Shown: positions 8,707-17,724, counted from the stretch's first letter. The stretch is 64,000 bases of DNA from SM1-73 sp964588305 (GCA_964588305.1 CAZPOP010000015.1:1-64000); one strand, 5' to 3'. The notes: a model not told the origin generated them from the letters alone. Numbers and translations: made by a program.

Positions 8707-9309
8707 CTAGGCGGTTTCCTCTCCCAGTCTGAACCTGACAAATCTTTTTACTGCGAGATTCTCTCCCAGTTTGGCAATCGTCTCGTCTATTCTGTCCTTC
8801 AGCGATCTGTCCTGATCTTTGACGAAAGGCTGCTCCAGCAAACAGACCTCTTGAAAATATTTCTCTAATTTCCCTTCGACAATCCTCTCTATGATTTTCT
8901 CCGGTTTTCCTTCATTCTTGGCTTGGGTTCTGTATATTTCTTTCTCTTTATCGAGGATCTCGGGCTTGAGATCGGATCTGTTCACCACCAATGGATTGGT
9001 GGCGGCAATCTGCATGGCGATATCTTTGGCCAGGAGCTTGAAATCCTCGGTCCGCGCCACAAAATCGGTTTCGCAGTTTACCTCCAGAAGAACGCCCAAT
9101 TTGTCTCCCGGGTGGATGTATGAGTAGATTATCCCCTCCTTGGCGGTTCTGGAAGCCTTCTTGGCGGCTTGGGCCATTCCCTGCTTCCTTAGGTAATCGG
9201 TGGCCTGATCCATATCGCCGTCAGCTTTTTCCAAGGCCCTCTTGCAATCCATCATTCCTACACCTGTTTTCTCTCTAAGCTTTTTAACCAGGTCGGCACT
9301 TACGGACAT
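8707..9309 (-). CDS. tsf: Elongation factor Ts, short form
   Basis: A 200-residue guanine-nucleotide exchange factor for EF-Tu. The N-terminal UBA-like block (VKKLREKTGVGMMDCKRALEK) and the TDFVAR exchange motif (CETDFVART) are clear. At 200 residues it matches the short type of Thermus and cyanobacteria rather than the ~283-residue E. coli form, so it lacks the second core subdomain. It follows rpsB with a gap of about 100 bases. Confidence 0.95.
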   Translation of the reverse strand: MSVSADLVKKLREKTGVGMMDCKRALEKADGDMDQATDYLRKQGMAQAAKKASRTAKEGIIYSYIHPGDKLGVLLEVNCETDFVARTEDFKLLAKDIAMQIAATNPLVVNRSDLKPEILDKEKEIYRTQAKNEGKPEKIIERIVEGKLEKYFQEVCLLEQPFVKDQDRSLKDRIDETIAKLGENLAVKRFVRFRLGEETA

Positions 9310-9412
9310 TTAAACCTCCAGATTCTTACTTTCTCCCGAATTTATCGGTGCTTCACGTCGTTATCTGTCTTTCTAGGTCAAAGTTCTGTGTCGGATGGAT
9401 GAGACTGTTCTC

Positions 9413-10132
9413 CTAAGCTTCCACTTTTGCCTGGGTCTGCTGTGCTTCCTCCCTCACTTTTTGGGCCTCCAAAGCAGCCTCAGCTATCTGGCGAGTGATT
9501 ACCTTGATGGATTTGATAGCATCGTCATTGGCCGCAATGGGGAAATCTATTGGATCCGGATCGGAGTTGGTATCGATCAAGGCGATGATGGAGATGCCCA
9601 GTTTGTTGGCTTCAGCCACCGGAATTCTCTCCTTCTTGCTGTCGACCACGAACAGAAGTCCGGGCAGGCGGCTCATCTCCTTTATCCCACCCAACACCTT
9701 TTCCAATTTCGCCATCTCCTTTTCCAGCTTCAATACCTCTTTTTTGGTGAGTTTGTCGAAAGTCCCATCTTCTTTCATCCTCTCCAAGTCCTTCAACCGC
9801 TTGATGTTCCGCCTTATGGTTTGGAAGTTGGTCAACATTCCGCCCAACCATCTCTCGGTAACATAGAAGGCGCCGCATCTTAGGGCTTCCTCCCGCACCA
9901 CCTCCTGAGCTTGCTTTTTGGTTCCCACAAAAAGCAGACTTTGATTTCCCCTTACCACTTCCTTCACCTTCTGGCAAGCAATCTCCAAACATTTGAGAGT
10001 CTTTTGCAGGTCGATTATATATATGCCACTTCGAGCGGTGAAGATGAATTTCTTCATCTTGGGATTCCATCTTTTGGTTTGATGACCAAAATGAACCCCA
10101 GCTTCCAGCAAATCTTTGATGGTGTTTGTCAT
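9413..10132 (-). CDS. rpsB: 30S ribosomal protein S2
   Basis: A 239-residue protein with the S2 hallmarks LLEAGVHFGHQTKRWNPKM near the start, FVGTKKQAQ, ERWLGGMLTNFQTIRRNIKRL and IDTNSDPDPIDFPIAANDDA. It has the coiled-coil insertion KLTKKEVLKLEKEMAKLEKVLGGI and an Ala/Gln-rich C-terminal tail. It lies downstream of rpsI and upstream of tsf, as in many bacteria. Confidence 0.97.
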   Translation of the reverse strand: MTNTIKDLLEAGVHFGHQTKRWNPKMKKFIFTARSGIYIIDLQKTLKCLEIACQKVKEVVRGNQSLLFVGTKKQAQEVVREEALRCGAFYVTERWLGGMLTNFQTIRRNIKRLKDLERMKEDGTFDKLTKKEVLKLEKEMAKLEKVLGGIKEMSRLPGLLFVVDSKKERIPVAEANKLGISIIALIDTNSDPDPIDFPIAANDDAIKSIKVITRQIAEAALEAQKVREEAQQTQAKVEA

Positions 10133-10283
10133 CTGGTGTTCCTCTTTTTGGGTTAACTCCTCCGCCTGTATCGACTCTCCGCAGAACCATCCCCAAATGG
10201 GGAAAGGACCCTCTACGAGATCAACAGGCGTGTGTACTTTGGTTTTACTTCCGGTTCATCCGGCTTCTGGATCAATAAGTATG

Positions 10284-10333
10284 CACCCTACGGTGTAGTG
10301 AACCGTAAGGTTCACCGGGGTGCACCCCGTAGG
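10284..10333. repeat. Branched foldback element between rpsI and rpsB
   Basis: Nested inverted repeats: outer CCTACGG (10287-10293) with CCGTAGG (10327-10333), inner hairpin GTGAACC-gtaa-GGTTCAC (10298-10315), and an alternative hairpin CGGGGT-gc-ACCCCG (10316-10329). The two-hairpins-within-a-stem layout resembles the element at 22801-22852, although the sequences differ. It could act as an RNA or DNA cruciform, an mRNA-stability hairpin, or simply be a REP-like repeat. Confidence 0.55.
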
Positions 10334-10339
10334 ATCGAT

Positions 10340-10732
10340 TTATCTCTTTGAGTATTGGAATCTTTTTCGCGCCTTTATCTGCCCGTACTTCTTTCTTTCC
10401 ACCATGCGAGGGTCTCTGGCCAGAAGTCCCTCCTTCTTAAGGGCTTTTCTGAAATCCCCATTCATCAGTAGAAGGGCTCGGGCAATGCCCAATTCAATCG
10501 CTCCGGCTTGCCCGGAGAGACCCCCTCCCCTGGCCGAACAGATGACGTCCAGTTTACCCAACATGCCGGTCAACTCCAAGGGCTTTTCTGCCAACATGGT
10601 TAGGCTCTCCTTGGTTAGATATTCCCGCATGGGGCGTTTGTTGACCATAATCTTCCCCGTTCCCAGAAACAGACGAACGCTAGCCACTGAGGTTTTCCTT
10701 CTTCCAGTGGCTCGATATACAGTAGTTGCCAA
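10340..10732 (-). CDS. rpsI: 30S ribosomal protein S9
   Basis: A 130-residue protein with the S9 signature GGGLSGQAGAIELGIARALL and the invariant basic C-terminus ending KARKRFQYSKR, whose tail reaches the P-site tRNA. The start MATTVYRATGRRKTSVASVRL is canonical. It follows rplM by 72 bases and belongs to the same operon. Confidence 0.97.
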   Translation of the reverse strand: MATTVYRATGRRKTSVASVRLFLGTGKIMVNKRPMREYLTKESLTMLAEKPLELTGMLGKLDVICSARGGGLSGQAGAIELGIARALLLMNGDFRKALKKEGLLARDPRMVERKKYGQIKARKRFQYSKR

Positions 10733-10804
10733 CTCTACCTCCTCAGATTAGACACCGATCCGCAATCGCAGAACAATCTCTTTCTTAGAATCTCACGTTT
10801 CATC

Positions 10805-11233
10805 TCAAATCGCTAAAACCTCTGGTTTTTGAGCCTGATGGGGGTGTTTGTCACTCCTGTACACGAAAAGCTTGGAGAGCATCTTCCTCCCCAGGCGATT
10901 ATGAGGAAGCATTCCCTTGACCGCATGGATGAAGAGCTCCTCAGGCTTTTCTTTCAAGTATTTTGAGAAAGTCACCGACTTGAGCCCGCCAGGATAGCCG
11001 CTGTACCGGTAATAGGTCTTGGTGTTCTGCTTTTTCCCTGAAAGAATGACCTTCTCCGCATTAACCACTATAACGTAGTCACCCACATCTAAGTGCGGGG
11101 TGAAAAGAGGTTTGTTCTTTCCCATCAGAATCGTCGCCACTTTGGTAGCCAGTCTTCCTAAGATTTTGTTCTTAGCGTCGACCACAAACCATGTTTTCTT
11201 CACTTCAGACATCTTTGGCGTACAAGTTTTCAT
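10805..11233 (-). CDS. rplM: 50S ribosomal protein L13
   Basis: A 142-residue protein with MSEVKKTWFVVDAKNKILGRLATKVA, GDYVIVVNAEKV and the L13 signature MLPHNRLGRKML. I place the start at the ATG 11233-11231 (MKTCTPKMSEV). It has AAAGGAG five bases upstream and gives the usual family length. A longer frame could begin at a TTG at 11260, but that codon overlaps the -10 box of the promoter described next, so it cannot be the start of that transcript. It is the first gene of the rplM-rpsI-rpsB-tsf-pyrH-frr-uppS-cdsA-ubiA-like run. Confidence 0.96.
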   Translation of the reverse strand: MKTCTPKMSEVKKTWFVVDAKNKILGRLATKVATILMGKNKPLFTPHLDVGDYVIVVNAEKVILSGKKQNTKTYYRYSGYPGGLKSVTFSKYLKEKPEELFIHAVKGMLPHNRLGRKMLSKLFVYRSDKHPHQAQKPEVLAI

Positions 11234-11258
11234 CTCTTCTCCTTTTACTAAATTTTTC

Positions 11259-11286
11259 AATATAACCCCAAATCCACATTTGTCAA
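11259..11286 (-). promoter_or_regulatory. Sigma-70-type promoter of the rplM operon
   Basis: On the minus strand, TTGACA (11286-11281), a 16-base spacer and TATATT (11264-11259). Transcription would start near 11252, giving a leader of only about 20 bases before the L13 start, with the AAAGGAG ribosome-binding site inside it. This is among the best promoter matches in the window. Confidence 0.75.
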
Positions 11287-12165
11287 GCTAAAAAACGACA
11301 TCATTTCCTACTTTGCAGGCATATTGTATCCAGTTGATCTCGGCGTATAGTTAGCCAGAAGCACGCGGCCTAGCCCCGGGGCATTCGCAAGGTATTGGCT
11401 GCCAGTCAGATAAGATGAACCTGGGGTATGAATTCTTAGCTTCTCTCGTCACTTCTCTCTGTCCTCCCCGTGCCATCGTATCCGTTCCTTGCCACTGTCC
11501 CTTTAAAACCCTCTTTTCTCATCAAGAATAGTATAAAACGGCGAATACCCTCTACCTGTTTGGCTGCAAAAAAAAGCTCCCCAGCCCAATGAACTATGCT
11601 CAGGATGAACCATGGTGTGACTGCATGTGCTCCCGGCATTTGCCAGTTCTGGAAAATAGTGGTGCCGACCGGTTGTGGCTTCGGCAGTTTGAACACGAAA
11701 GGCAGCGGAAAGGATCATTCTTTTAACGAACAGTCAAAGAAAGTCAACAAATCCAGTATGCTATCATATAGACATATAGACACATAGGCAATTGTCTACG
11801 TATTGGAAGGAGACCAAGGACGGAGTGGTGATAAAAATAACCGCGGAGGATCCGGAGAAAGCAGAAACCCGAAAGAAGCTCTACTCGGCCTACCAGACCC
11901 TCAGCGGCGGAAAATGCTGTTCCTGATGGCAAAGCTCACGCAGGTGCCTTCACCTTTTGGCGGGGACACCTTTTTTGTATTACAAAAACATTTGCGCGTC
12001 TCTTAACGAATCCTGGCGCTTTGTACGTCAATTGTCCCAAAAACCGGTCGACTTCCTTTTTTCAAGTAGTCCTTACAATACGTGGGCATCGGGCAATGCC
12101 GACACCACCTGGCCGCTGAGATATAGGGCATCACCTGTATCCACTACTGGCTCGGCCTTATGATG
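11287..12165. other. Long stretch with little coding content
   Basis: Nearly 900 bases between the rplM promoter and the dockerin protein. Apart from the small frame at 11792-11926 I find no credible gene and no tRNA. A run of 30 sense codons follows the TAG of the 12166 gene in frame (minus strand, ending near 12073); its translation contains VVDTGDALYLSGQVV, which hints at a lost C-terminal extension. Confidence 0.4.
11792..11926 (+). pseudogene. Small frame, possibly the C-terminal remnant of a short protein
   Basis: Starting at a TTG, the frame gives about 44 residues including KDGVVIKITAEDPEKAETRK and ending GGKCCS, with stop TGA at 11924-11926. The alternation DGVVIKIT-DPE followed by a basic helix and a terminal Cys pair looks like real protein and not noise. 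The frame is closed by a TAG at 11777 and there is no obvious ribosome-binding site. It may be the tail of a decayed gene or a genuine very small protein. No family assigned. Confidence 0.3.
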
Positions 12166-14031
12166 CTACTCCCAAATCCCCCAGGGATAATAATCTCTGT
12201 ACACACAGTACATACCTGAAGGTGAAGAAACAAGATCAACCGCGAATTCAAGTATTTCGCCACCCTCTTTTACGTATGGTTCGATTACTCTTATGGTATA
12301 CTCTCCCGGCGGCAGGTCTCTGATTTCGTAGTTCACATCGAAAAGGCAAATGCAGTCGCAGTCCCCGCTGATTTCAATTTCTTCTATGGTGATGATGTCG
12401 CCCGCAATGGTTATATCAGCTGCAATCTCGGGACAACAATTGAATCCCGCATTCACGTGTTTAAGCAGAAGAACACCTTCCCCATCATACTGATGTTCCA
12501 TGCAATCCTGATCCGGCGGCGTGCTGCCCAAGCCTGCCCCTTTCTGGAATTCCTTGCACCCCTCGTAGCCGACCAAAAACCCAACCGGATGATGAGGCGG
12601 TGGACCACCTAAGAATAGATAGTTCATAAGATATATCACATCTCCGATGTCTACCTGACCAAGGCCGTTGGCGTTTCCAGACTCAAGGGGATCTGGCTGA
12701 GATCCACCCAGGAACAGATAATTCACAAGATAAACCACGTCGGCAACATCAATTGCCCCGTCGTGGTTGGCATCGCCGGCCAGGTAGGGCAGAACCGTGA
12801 TGTTTCCACCATAGATAGTCGGCAGTATGGCCTCATTATCCTCTGTCACCAGGATCGATTCCCCCGGACCAATCCAGGAGGTTAAGCTGAAGCTCGCCGT
12901 CCCACCAGACTGTGGGATAAAATAGGGGCAACACACCGCGCCGCTTCCCGGTGAAAGAGGGCTCGACTCGACAGTGGATTGAAATCCGTGGAAATGGAAG
13001 GTCTCCGGGTTGACGCCGTCTGCATGCTCACCCTCGGCGAAAAACCACCACGCGCTATCTACGCGTCCAGTCTGGATGGGGTGAATCTCCGAATCCCAGT
13101 CCAAGACAGCGCTTCCCTCTATCTCTAAGGATAATGCCATACCAGCTACCGGCTCATCGTTGATTATGCCGATGTAAATAGGCGAAGATACCCCTGCTAC
13201 CATGGTCTTGTTTTCAACCCACACCGTATCCGGCGCCACTGGATCATTGTATAAAGAGGGATTGACAGTGCCACAAGTACAGGGTGGGGACCCCGACTTG
13301 AAGAGGTAATAGGTTAGCTGGTTAAGATCTCGCATGTCCAGTCTTCGATCACAGTTAAGGTCGGCTCGGCCGTATTTGTCATAGATTGGATAGTCGCCCA
13401 GAGGTGAATCGTAGAACCACATCTTTTGGTGCGTGATGAGGTCTCCCAGATCTACCACGTCGTCCTCGTTCACATCCCCCACCAGATAGTCGCACGATAT
13501 GTCAATCAAACCCGATGAGAACTGAGGGACAAAAATCTCCTGGTCGGCGTCCGTTAGTGACAATCCTCCCTGCGGTGAATCAGACAGAGAATCAACCAAG
13601 ACCTCGCCGCCGAAGTGCAGGGTGAACCACAAATCACACAGCTTGCCCGTGCCCACAGGCAAACTGTCACCAGAGGAGACCGAAAAGGACACAAGCAGTG
13701 AATCCAGGGTGAATTTGTCCGTCCCGAAGACATACGCTTCCCGCTCATCCAGAACTACAGGATCGGTTAAACGGGATTCCAAATAGGAGACCGAATCGAA
13801 TCTCAACCAGCCGGAATACCCGTCCAGCAAAACCGGAATGACCACCGATACGAGCTCCTCGTCATTATACAGATATACCGGCATGGAGGCCGCATCTCCA
13901 ATTTCTCCAGACATGTTTGACAACCTAACCGTGTCAGCCACACCCGGATCCTGAGCCAGGGAAACTCCGAAAAAGAAACATAAGAAGAAAGCCCAAAAGA
14001 GGGCTAGTTCCATTCTGAACTTTGATCTCAT
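12166..14031 (-). CDS. Secreted cohesin-like protein with two dockerin-like pairs
   Basis: A 621-residue protein with a signal peptide (residues 1-26, ending SLA-QD). Residues of about 31-180 and 270-415 look like two beta-sandwich, cohesin-type domains (VSVVIPVLLDGYSGWLRFD; GMALSLEIEGSAVLDWD). Calcium-binding dockerin-like repeats follow each: GDVNEDDVVDLGD (185-197) with ADLNCDRRLDMRD (223-235), and GDANHDGAIDVAD (419-431) with GNANGLGQVDIGD (452-464), the latter pair followed by YLxNYLFLGG. A C-terminal ~145-residue Cys-containing domain ends with YYPWGIWE. The alternating layout suggests internal or inter-protein cohesin-dockerin-like contacts. Function is unknown, probably a cell-surface or secreted structural protein. 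The TAG stop is followed by 30 further in-frame sense codons. Confidence 0.85.
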   Translation of the reverse strand: MRSKFRMELALFWAFFLCFFFGVSLAQDPGVADTVRLSNMSGEIGDAASMPVYLYNDEELVSVVIPVLLDGYSGWLRFDSVSYLESRLTDPVVLDEREAYVFGTDKFTLDSLLVSFSVSSGDSLPVGTGKLCDLWFTLHFGGEVLVDSLSDSPQGGLSLTDADQEIFVPQFSSGLIDISCDYLVGDVNEDDVVDLGDLITHQKMWFYDSPLGDYPIYDKYGRADLNCDRRLDMRDLNQLTYYLFKSGSPPCTCGTVNPSLYNDPVAPDTVWVENKTMVAGVSSPIYIGIINDEPVAGMALSLEIEGSAVLDWDSEIHPIQTGRVDSAWWFFAEGEHADGVNPETFHFHGFQSTVESSPLSPGSGAVCCPYFIPQSGGTASFSLTSWIGPGESILVTEDNEAILPTIYGGNITVLPYLAGDANHDGAIDVADVVYLVNYLFLGGSQPDPLESGNANGLGQVDIGDVIYLMNYLFLGGPPPHHPVGFLVGYEGCKEFQKGAGLGSTPPDQDCMEHQYDGEGVLLLKHVNAGFNCCPEIAADITIAGDIITIEEIEISGDCDCICLFDVNYEIRDLPPGEYTIRVIEPYVKEGGEILEFAVDLVSSPSGMYCVYRDYYPWGIWE

Positions 14032-14342
14032 AACGGCTCCTTTCCCCTGAATAGTTCAACAGCCACAAAACCGTAAAGAAAATTTCAATGTTCGGAGAAA
14101 TGAAAAATCTTCTTCTTCCCTTCCGCAAAAGAAACAGTCTTATGGAATCGGATCTACACAATCAGTGTATATCCCACCAAATCAAAAGTCAAGCAAAATC
14201 GAAAGAAAATCGCACAATGAAGGGCGTCCCCAATCCAATATGCCTCAGCCATTCTTTCCTCACAGCCCTGCAACGAGGCATTTGCGTAAGGTTCTACGGG
14301 CCTCCCTGACCCTAGTGCAGGTTAGTCTACCAGGTCTTACAG
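14032..14342. other. Intergenic region, nothing recognised
   Basis: About 310 bases upstream of the 14031 start and downstream of the flippase stop. AT-rich, with no credible gene. It should carry the promoter of the dockerin protein, but I do not see a convincing pair of boxes. Confidence 0.4.
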
Positions 14343-15932
14343 TTAAGCCCGCTTTCTGAAAAGACTTCCACTTAGTGGAAATTTCTCTCTGAAAAGATTC
14401 TTGTCATATTCATCCCAGAAATTCAACGCTATGAGAATCAAAACATACAATGCCAGGAATATTACAAACTCCACTCCGACGAACAAAAGCCCGGTGAATC
14501 TATGACTTGTTAAGCCCACAACATCAATCAGTTGGTTGAAAAGATACAAAGTGGCTGCCGCCAAAAAGGCTCCGGCTAGTGGCTTTCTGATCCAACGCCA
14601 GAGATTCCCTAAGGGTTCTTTGGTATACCCGTGAAACAGGCGGAAAAAGTAAAGGGAGCCCAGAGTTAACGAAAAAGCGGTGCCCACCAAAACCCCGTAG
14701 AAGCCAAACTTCATTATGAGAATCAAGCTCAAAGTGAAGTTAAGGATAGACGTTAGAATTCCATACTTCATCTCTAACTCCGGTTTTCCCATCCCCAGAG
14801 CAAGCGAGCTTGCCACCCGCATTATCAGATTGAAGAAATAGCCGATGGATAGTATTCTGATCACCGATGAAGCCAGATCATACCCTGGTCCCATCCAGAC
14901 ACGGACGAGCATTTCCGAACACACGACAACGAAAAAGAAGAGCGGGGCGCTGGCCGCAAAGAGATATTTCGAGCCTCTGAAATAAAGCCTGCTTAAGCCT
15001 TCCTTGTCACCCTTGGCAAAAATCTCGGCGGATGCCGGAACCAGGGCTGATACCAACAGAAGTGGGAGTTTTCGGATGCTTCCGGTGATCTTAGCGCCTA
15101 AATCATAAAAGGTCACCATTCCCACCGAGAGAAAGTAAGTTATCAGGAGTTTGTCCACCTGAAAGCTGACTAACTGCGAAAGCCGACTGATCTGCAGCTT
15201 GATCCCAAATCTAAAAAGCTCGACAAACATCTTCCCCTCGAAAAGGAATGGATTGAAGGAAAACCCGGGGAGGATCCTCTTGGCTATCCAAAAATTGATC
15301 ACCGTATTAAGCATCCACATTATTCCTATGTGGATCATCAAACCTCTCAACCCATATCCGAATTCCAGAAACAGAATGAATCCGAGGGCGTATGGAATGG
15401 TCAAGGCCATCGCCACGATATTGGTGAGATCCATCCTCTGGAGGCCGGTTTGAACAGACCCAAAGACAAAGGTGGCATTGGAGAGGGAGAAAATCACCAC
15501 GCCCCAGAAGAATACAAATTCTATCTCCGGATAGGCGGAGGGATCAAGCTTCAGGAAGGTCAACAAAGGTTCGGTGAAAAACAGGGCCAAAGGAATCAGG
15601 ATGAAAGCTAATCCCAGGCAAAACAAAAAGCCGGTATTAACCACCTGGTTTACTTTGGAGTAGTCTTTCTGGGTATAATACTCCGCTATGTATCTGACGT
15701 AGGACCCTCCCACCCCCAGATCAAGAAAGCCGATATAGCCGACCAAGCTGGTAAGGAGTGCCCAGATTCCATATCTTTCCACCCCCAGGCGACTTACTAT
15801 ATAAGGGGTTAAAAACAGGACAACCAGAATCCCCCAGAACTTGCCGATGGTGTTATACAGGGTGTTCTTTATAATCTTTTCGGAGACTCTTGGTGCTGGT
15901 TCGGTATCTGAGGAATCTAGATATGTGGTCAA
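14343..15932 (-). CDS. Polysaccharide/oligosaccharide flippase (MOP family)
   Basis: A 529-residue membrane protein with about 12-14 hydrophobic segments and a Wzx/MATE-like beginning: KNTLYNTIGKFWGILVVLFLTPYIVSRLGVERYGIWAL and GFLDLGVGGSYVRYIAEYY. Members move lipid-linked saccharide units across the inner membrane. It is downstream of gmhA, which supports a role in LPS, O-antigen or exopolysaccharide export. The substrate cannot be read from the sequence. It ends the GGGPS-gmhA-flippase run. Confidence 0.85.
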   Translation of the reverse strand: MTTYLDSSDTEPAPRVSEKIIKNTLYNTIGKFWGILVVLFLTPYIVSRLGVERYGIWALLTSLVGYIGFLDLGVGGSYVRYIAEYYTQKDYSKVNQVVNTGFLFCLGLAFILIPLALFFTEPLLTFLKLDPSAYPEIEFVFFWGVVIFSLSNATFVFGSVQTGLQRMDLTNIVAMALTIPYALGFILFLEFGYGLRGLMIHIGIMWMLNTVINFWIAKRILPGFSFNPFLFEGKMFVELFRFGIKLQISRLSQLVSFQVDKLLITYFLSVGMVTFYDLGAKITGSIRKLPLLLVSALVPASAEIFAKGDKEGLSRLYFRGSKYLFAASAPLFFFVVVCSEMLVRVWMGPGYDLASSVIRILSIGYFFNLIMRVASSLALGMGKPELEMKYGILTSILNFTLSLILIMKFGFYGVLVGTAFSLTLGSLYFFRLFHGYTKEPLGNLWRWIRKPLAGAFLAAATLYLFNQLIDVVGLTSHRFTGLLFVGVEFVIFLALYVLILIALNFWDEYDKNLFREKFPLSGSLFRKRA

Positions 15933-16105
15933 CGTTAAGAGAAATTATTTCTTTTTATGTGGATTCGAGCAGACGCACGAGAATTCGTAGGGATATTTGC
16001 CTTCTTTTTTCTACCAGATTCCCCCTCACCTTCTCCACAGGCGAGAGGAATGGGGTGAAGGGACAGATTCCTATCGGGAACACGTCCGCTTATTTCAGCA
16101 CTTGG

Positions 16106-16702
16106 TCAATCGAAAAGAGCTTTCTCGATCAAGCTGGTGAGGATATGACATATGGTGATGTGAACTTCCTGAATTCTTGGAGTCTTCTGGGACGGGACTA
16201 CCAGTGATAAATCCGCTAATCTCGCTATATTCCCTCCATCCTTTCCCAGAAGGCCAATGGTTTTCATTCGTTTCTCTTTTGCCTTTTCTATCGCCTTGAT
16301 CAAATTGGGGGAATTGCCGCTGGTGCTGATACACAAAAGCACATCCTCTGGTTTTCCCAAAGCTTCGATCTGGCGGGAGAAAACCTGCTCGAACCCAAAA
16401 TCGTTGGCGCAGGCGGTGAGAACGTAATCGTTGCTCGAAAGCGTGATGGCGGGTAGGGCACCGCGGGTATAATCTGAAGAAAGCCTCACCACCAACTCGC
16501 CTGCAAAGTGTTGAGCATCTGCAGCCGAACCCCCGTTGCCGCACAGCAATATCTTCCCGCCGTTTTTTATGCATTCAGCCAGAGCGTGAGAAACGTCTAT
16601 TATCTTCCCCGAGAGTTCTTCCTTAACCTGATTCTTCAGGTCGACGCTTTCCTGAATCTCTTTTCGAACTAAATCAACTTTTTCGCTTGTCTTGATGTCC
16701 AT
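16106..16702 (-). CDS. gmhA: Sedoheptulose 7-phosphate isomerase
   Basis: A 198-residue SIS-fold enzyme making D-glycero-D-manno-heptose 7-phosphate, the first step to the heptose of LPS inner core. CGNGGSAADAQHFAGELV (54-71) contains the zinc ligand His65 and Glu69. The second half of the site, Gln178 and His186 (QEVHITICH), has the same spacing as E. coli Gln172/His180. STSGNSPN binds the phosphate. Its presence suggests a Gram-negative-type envelope. It lies 21 bases after the GGGPS-like gene. Confidence 0.93.
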   Translation of the reverse strand: MDIKTSEKVDLVRKEIQESVDLKNQVKEELSGKIIDVSHALAECIKNGGKILLCGNGGSAADAQHFAGELVVRLSSDYTRGALPAITLSSNDYVLTACANDFGFEQVFSRQIEALGKPEDVLLCISTSGNSPNLIKAIEKAKEKRMKTIGLLGKDGGNIARLADLSLVVPSQKTPRIQEVHITICHILTSLIEKALFD

Positions 16703-16723
16703 GTTGCTCCGTTTAGGTGACCT

Positions 16724-17542
16724 CTAATGGTTCGATTCCTCCGGATTAGAAGGAGCATTCACCGGATATGGCGATTTGATCGTCTTCTCCGCAGCTTTTG
16801 GCTTTTCCTTTGTGTGTATTGCATCGGCGAATTGTCTTATGATGGAATCGTCCTTTTCCAGGGCATTTCCGATCACCACAAAACTGGCCCCACACTTGAC
16901 TTTGCGATAAGCCACTTCAGGCTCCTTTATTCCCCCTCCCACTATGATGGGGATAGAGATAAAATCTCTGATTTCTCTTACCACCAGATCCGGGACAGGA
17001 TTATCCGCCCCCGAACCCGCCTCCAAAAACACAAATTTCATCCCCAAATATTCTGCAGCCAGGGCGTGTGCTTTGGCTATATCCGGCTTATCTTTGGGGA
17101 TCGGCTGGGTGTCGCTCATGAATTGGACCGAGGTAGCTTTTCCCGACTCTATGATCAGGTATCCTGTGGGGATGGGCTCTAAACCAAACTCTTTTATCAT
17201 AGGGGCAGCCTTCACCTGTTCGCCTATCAAAAGGTGAGGATTTCTTCCGCTGATCAGGGACAGGAACAGGATCGCGTCCGCATATTTGGAGACCTGATTG
17301 GCATTTCCCGGAAAGATTATCACCGAAAGCTTGACATTTTTTCTTATCTGTTTTATGGACTCGTCGAATCTGCTAGACAGAAGAAGGCTGGAGCCTACCA
17401 GAAATCCGTCCGCTCCCCCTTCCTCCGATTTTCTGGCTAAACCTACGATCTCCGGGATGCTCATTCGATCTGGGTCGAGTAACACCAAAAAACCCGCCCC
17501 TTTTTCATTCTTGATGTCTAAGAGTTTTTGATATATTGACAT
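16724..17542 (-). CDS. Geranylgeranylglyceryl-phosphate synthase family protein
   Basis: A 272-residue TIM-barrel prenyltransferase of the GGGPS/PcrB family. Motifs in order: FLVLLDPDRM, ADGFLVGSS, SVIIFPGNANQVSKYADAIL, SGRNPHLLIGEQVKAAP, PTGYLIIESGKATSVQFMS, FLEAGSGADNPV, IIVGGGIKEPE and FVVIGNALE. The SGxNPxxLIG and YLIIESG blocks are diagnostic. In archaea it joins sn-glycerol-1-phosphate with geranylgeranyl diphosphate, the first committed ether-lipid step; Firmicutes PcrB uses heptaprenyl diphosphate. It is known also in Bacteroidetes and other FCB bacteria. A Lys/Pro-rich tail of about 30 residues extends past the barrel. No glycerol-1-phosphate dehydrogenase is in the window. Confidence 0.9.
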   Translation of the reverse strand: MSIYQKLLDIKNEKGAGFLVLLDPDRMSIPEIVGLARKSEEGGADGFLVGSSLLLSSRFDESIKQIRKNVKLSVIIFPGNANQVSKYADAILFLSLISGRNPHLLIGEQVKAAPMIKEFGLEPIPTGYLIIESGKATSVQFMSDTQPIPKDKPDIAKAHALAAEYLGMKFVFLEAGSGADNPVPDLVVREIRDFISIPIIVGGGIKEPEVAYRKVKCGASFVVIGNALEKDDSIIRQFADAIHTKEKPKAAEKTIKSPYPVNAPSNPEESNH

Positions 17543-17580
17543 ATCACCTGAACCGTTTACCTCGCCCCCTCAGTCCCCCT

Positions 17581-17613
17581 CTCCACACTCGTGGAGAGGC
17601 GTAGTAAGGGGAG
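17581..17613. repeat. Hairpin CTCTCCAC-actc-GTGGAGAG in a larger foldback
   Basis: Between alaS and the GGGPS-like gene. The central stem CTCTCCAC/GTGGAGAG pairs perfectly around 17580-17598. Outer sequences ACCTCGCCCC and GGGGAGAGGT can pair around it. It is similar in style to other intergenic repeats in this window. Confidence 0.5.
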
Positions 17614-17627
17614 AGGTTTGTGATAGC

Positions 17628-17643
17628 GCCCGATGAATCGGGC
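17628..17643. repeat. Hairpin repeat GCCCGAT-ga-ATCGGGC, copy 1
   Basis: A perfect 7-base-pair stem followed by AACTGCCTTGTC. A second copy at 17725-17740 reads GCCCAAT-ga-ATTGGGC followed by AACTACCTTATC. The stem difference is a compensatory G-C to A-T change, so the fold appears to be conserved. Confidence 0.65.
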
Positions 17644-17724
17644 AACTGCCTTGTCCCGTTTATTTCATGACAATCTCAAAGACTCCAGTACTCGTAACTG
17701 CCCTGTTCACCGAGCCGAAACTTC

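Noticed and set aside
11234..11260. TTG start nine codons upstream for L13
   Set aside because: The TTG overlaps the -10 box (11264-11259); the ATG at 11233 has AAAGGAG and gives the normal length.
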